Assembly: GCA_009918675.1 (NCBI GenBank)
Contig: RGDM01000005.1
Span: forward strand, 35,532 to 99,531
Reading direction: 5' to 3'
Source: a bacterium
Lineage (GTDB): Bacteria; Bdellovibrionota_B; Oligoflexia; Silvanigrellales; Silvanigrellaceae
Length of the DNA: 64,000 bases
A program made the translations under genes and the position numbers. The notes below the pieces were generated by a model that had not been told where the DNA came from, searched no databases, and worked only from the letters and a program-made list of their open reading frames with translations. Shown here in pieces: positions 62,070 through 64,000 of this stretch (position 1 is the first letter of the stretch; each line of letters starts with the position of its first letter).

Positions 62070-62161
62070 GGATGCCTCCTTTGCTGGCTGTAACGGACAT
62101 TGGGAGAAGGCAACGGCTGGTTTGCCAGGAAAACCCCCTCACACTTCCGAAAGCAAGACCT

Positions 62162-62200
62162 TCAGGTTATAGACCTGACCCAACCGGGTCATCAAGAGGT
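62162..62200 (+). promoter_or_regulatory. Structured leader with alternative pairings over the kamA ribosome site
   Basis: TCAGGT (62162-62167) can pair with ACCTGA (62173-62178) across a 5-nt loop, and GACCC (62177-62181) with GGGTC (62186-62190) across a 4-nt loop. The ACCT of the first stem can instead pair with the AGGT (62197-62200) that forms the Shine-Dalgarno sequence of the gene starting at 62207. The two foldings exclude each other, as in a translational switch. I could not match the upstream 90 nt to any known riboswitch class. Confidence 0.4.
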
Positions 62201-62206
62201 CGAGAC

Positions 62207-63412
62207 ATGCCTTTTCGTTCAGTCAGTTCGCTACATATGCGAACAGCCAGCAATCCGAATAACATCACCGAACGTGGTGCGCGGCTGTTTGGAGTGTCGG
62301 AAGAGCAGTTTAGCAATTGGCGTTGGCAGATGAAAAATCAACTCACCTCTGCTCAAGACGCCGAACGGATCCTGCAGTTGTCGGTCTCAGAAAAAGAGGC
62401 ATTCGTTGCTCTCAAAGACATTTTTGAGGCAGGAGCCACGCCGTATTACGTGGCATTAATGGACTTACAGAACGAGTTTGATCCTGTCCGTTTGCAAGCT
62501 CTTCCAAGACTCGAAGAAACACAAGATCGGATTGGAGTCGCAGACCCACTCCAGGAGGTCGGAAATTCGCCCGTCAAAGAGGTTGTTCACGTCTATGAAG
62601 ACAGAGTGGCATTCTGCGTTGCTCAACTTTGTCCAGTTTATTGTCGATATTGCTTTCGAAAAAGACGCGACGAAGAAGTCGGACTCCACTTTAATCCACG
62701 TATCATTGATCAAGGTGTCGACTATATCGCCAGCAACAAGAACATCCGAGATGTTCTCATCACTGGTGGAGATCCCCTGATTGCGCAAGATCGAACATTG
62801 GAAAATCTCCTTGCGCGCCTCAGAGCAATTCCACACGTTGAGATACTTCGCATCGGCACCCGGGTTCCCGTGACGTTGCCGTACAGAATTACCGAAGAAT
62901 TGGCAGACATGTTGAGTCAATTTCATCCGCTTTGGATCAACACCCACTTCAACTGTCCCGAAGAATTAACACCTGAAGCCTCAGCAGCCATCGACACACT
63001 TTTGAGTCGCGGGATTCCGGTCGGCAACCAAAGTGTCTTGCTCGCCGGAGTGAATGACTCGCATGAACGATTAAAAAAACTGGTTGAAGGCCTCGTGAGA
63101 ATCCGCGTCCGCCCTTATTATTTGTACCAAGCCCAGACCGTCGAAGGAACTGCGCATTTGCGAGTTCCGATAGAAAAAGGCCTCGATCTCATCCGTAGTC
63201 TACGGGGAAATACAACCGGCTTTGCTATCCCGCAGTATGTTTTAGACACCCCAACGGGAAAAATTCCTCTGTCGCCTAATTATATTTTGGGACGCGAGAA
63301 TGACAATGTGGTTCTGGTGGATCTAAAGCAAAAGCGCTGGCGAGAAGAAAATCCACTTTCAGATTATGTTACGTCGCACCATCTTCCCAATTTTTTAAAT
63401 CAAGATTTATAG
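62207..63412 (+). CDS. KamA-family radical SAM aminomutase (lysine 2,3-aminomutase-like)
   Basis: 401 residues with the radical SAM triad C142-x3-C146-x2-C149 in LCPVYCRYCFRK, GGDP SAM contacts in LITGGDPL, and the PLP-lysine motif TPTGKIPLSPNY near the C-terminus. This fits lysine 2,3-aminomutase (about 400-470 residues) better than the shorter EpmB, but no lysine fermentation genes or EF-P are nearby to decide. It may make beta-lysine for osmoprotection or another purpose. ATG 62207 has AGAGGTCGAG; upstream frame to 62039 lies over the divergent elbB gene and is rejected. Confidence 0.88.
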   Translation: MPFRSVSSLHMRTASNPNNITERGARLFGVSEEQFSNWRWQMKNQLTSAQDAERILQLSVSEKEAFVALKDIFEAGATPYYVALMDLQNEFDPVRLQALPRLEETQDRIGVADPLQEVGNSPVKEVVHVYEDRVAFCVAQLCPVYCRYCFRKRRDEEVGLHFNPRIIDQGVDYIASNKNIRDVLITGGDPLIAQDRTLENLLARLRAIPHVEILRIGTRVPVTLPYRITEELADMLSQFHPLWINTHFNCPEELTPEASAAIDTLLSRGIPVGNQSVLLAGVNDSHERLKKLVEGLVRIRVRPYYLYQAQTVEGTAHLRVPIEKGLDLIRSLRGNTTGFAIPQYVLDTPTGKIPLSPNYILGRENDNVVLVDLKQKRWREENPLSDYVTSHHLPNFLNQDL

Positions 63413-63428
63413 CCACTGAAGATTATCT

Positions 63429-64000
63429 TCACTCTGACGAGTTCGGGTTTGAATCCGGACGGATCAAACTCTCGGGGCGTGGAGAACGATCACGCAATGG
63501 TCGCTTGAAAAATTTCGCATTGGCATGCTTATAGAAATCGCGTAAAAATCCGCGATAATCTGCGCGCATTTTTGCCGCCTGCAGTTCACCCGTGATGAAC
63601 AACAAGAGATTCATTCTCTCTAAAAAATCTTGCTGCCTGTCGATCAGAAAAGATTTTTGTGGATTATTCCCAAGCAACATGATTGATGTTTGCTGAACGC
63701 CCCAAACAAACAACCAGTGCGTGCCTGCAAGATTTTCTCTCACCCGTATCCGCAGTGCGGCAACTTCCTCCTCAGAGGCTCGCCTGCCTTTGGAAAAACT
63801 TTTTGCAAACAGCAGCCATTCTTTAGAAAGTGGTTGATAAGCTGCCATGATTTCCGAATGTGCGGTTTCAAACTGGAGAAAATCCGAGTGCTCGACACCG
63901 CGCGGAAGTGGAAGATTCAATTGAACGGGTTGAACCACATTCAACGCCGGTTTTTTTGCAAGACCGACCGGCGCTTTTGCATCAACACCCGCGGGTGTTG
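63429..64000 (-). CDS. Hypothetical protein, 5' end beyond the window
   Basis: The frame is open to the right edge of the window, so the N-terminus is missing. The 190 or so visible residues include KKPALNVVQPVQLNLPLPRG and then a helical, soluble-looking domain rich in charged residues (for example KEWLLFAKSFSKGRRASEEEVAALRI and DRQQDFLERMNLLLFITGELQ). It ends in a Pro/Ser/Arg/Asp-rich tail. No signal or membrane segment is visible in the part seen. I do not recognise a family. It converges with kamA, leaving 16 bp. Confidence 0.5.
   Translation of the reverse strand, partial: TPAGVDAKAPVGLAKKPALNVVQPVQLNLPLPRGVEHSDFLQFETAHSEIMAAYQPLSKEWLLFAKSFSKGRRASEEEVAALRIRVRENLAGTHWLFVWGVQQTSIMLLGNNPQKSFLIDRQQDFLERMNLLLFITGELQAAKMRADYRGFLRDFYKHANAKFFKRPLRDRSPRPESLIRPDSNPNSSE
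63983..64000. repeat. 18-bp perfect palindrome at the window edge
   Basis: CAACACCCGCGGGTGTTG is identical to its reverse complement and lies inside the partial coding sequence. It may extend beyond the window. No function can be assigned. Confidence 0.5.

Noticed and set aside
62070..62161. Known riboswitch class (lysine, SAM, glycine, TPP) upstream of kamA
   Set aside because: I could not match the conserved core of any of these classes; only the possible expression platform is visible.
1..64000. tRNA, rRNA, insertion sequences or prophage genes
   Set aside because: I looked for tRNA-like cloverleaf segments, transposases, integrases and phage structural genes and found none.

Overview
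The window reads as chromosomal DNA of a Gram-negative, outer-membrane-bearing bacterium. It carries a lipid A pathway (lpxD, lpxA, lpxB, lpxK, an msbA-type exporter), BamA, Skp and a Lol lipoprotein-export pair. Gene content points toward the delta-proteobacterial side of the tree (Bdellovibrionota or Myxococcota-like). The pointers are a cluster resembling the Myxococcus/Bdellovibrio Agl-Glt gliding machinery, a TIGR04552-like protein, a class II DAHP synthase and several large lipoproteins. The lineage is inference. I see no tRNA, rRNA, CRISPR array, insertion sequence or prophage; the window looks like stable core and lineage-specific DNA.

Region 1 (1-8343): a class II DAHP synthase, then a tightly overlapped chemosensory operon on the minus strand (cheR, receiver-cheA, cheW, cheD-cheB' fusion, cheB), with a second cheW divergent from cheR. 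The CheD-CheB' protein has lost two of the three catalytic residues of its methylesterase domain and sits beside an intact CheB. No chemoreceptor or stand-alone CheY is present.

Region 2 (8396-17660): an outer-membrane-like protein, a giant lipoprotein with cadherin-like repeats followed by seven RCC1-like repeats, then a galactose/galactoside operon (galT, galK, GH42 beta-galactosidase) closed by a strong hairpin terminator.

Region 3 (17661-22091): a membrane-anchored SurA/DsbA-like protein with a DUF2058 gene; a 371-bp gene-free stretch holding a perfect 10-bp inverted repeat and two facing DnaA-box-like sites; a STAS-like gene; a SpoU-type rRNA methyltransferase overlapping tail-to-tail with an M23 lipoprotein.

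Region 4 (22092-33121, minus): a complete-looking energised envelope machine. It comprises a TolQ/ExbB-type motor protein, two ExbD/TolR proteins, an outer-membrane barrel, three TPR proteins (one a lipoprotein) and an FHA-TonB-type linker protein, and is preceded by a thioredoxin-fold protein without a CxxC. The composition matches Agl-Glt gliding or secretion machineries.

Region 5 (33205-42549): a RelA/SpoT-like TIGR04552-type gene split between two frames at an A-AAA site, a 1198-residue FAD/Fe-S dehydrogenase, an aldose-epimerase-like protein, htpG, and small envelope proteins.

Region 6 (42580-62069, minus): a co-directional array of about 20 kb from elbB through lolC/D, bamA, skp, lpxD, fabZ, lpxA, lpxB, msbA, lpxK, a Nudix gene, wzz, two CoA-transferase subunits and aroA, with many start/stop overlaps. 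It combines lipid A synthesis and export with outer-membrane protein and lipoprotein assembly. The window ends with a KamA-type radical SAM gene behind a structured leader, and a gene that runs off the right edge.
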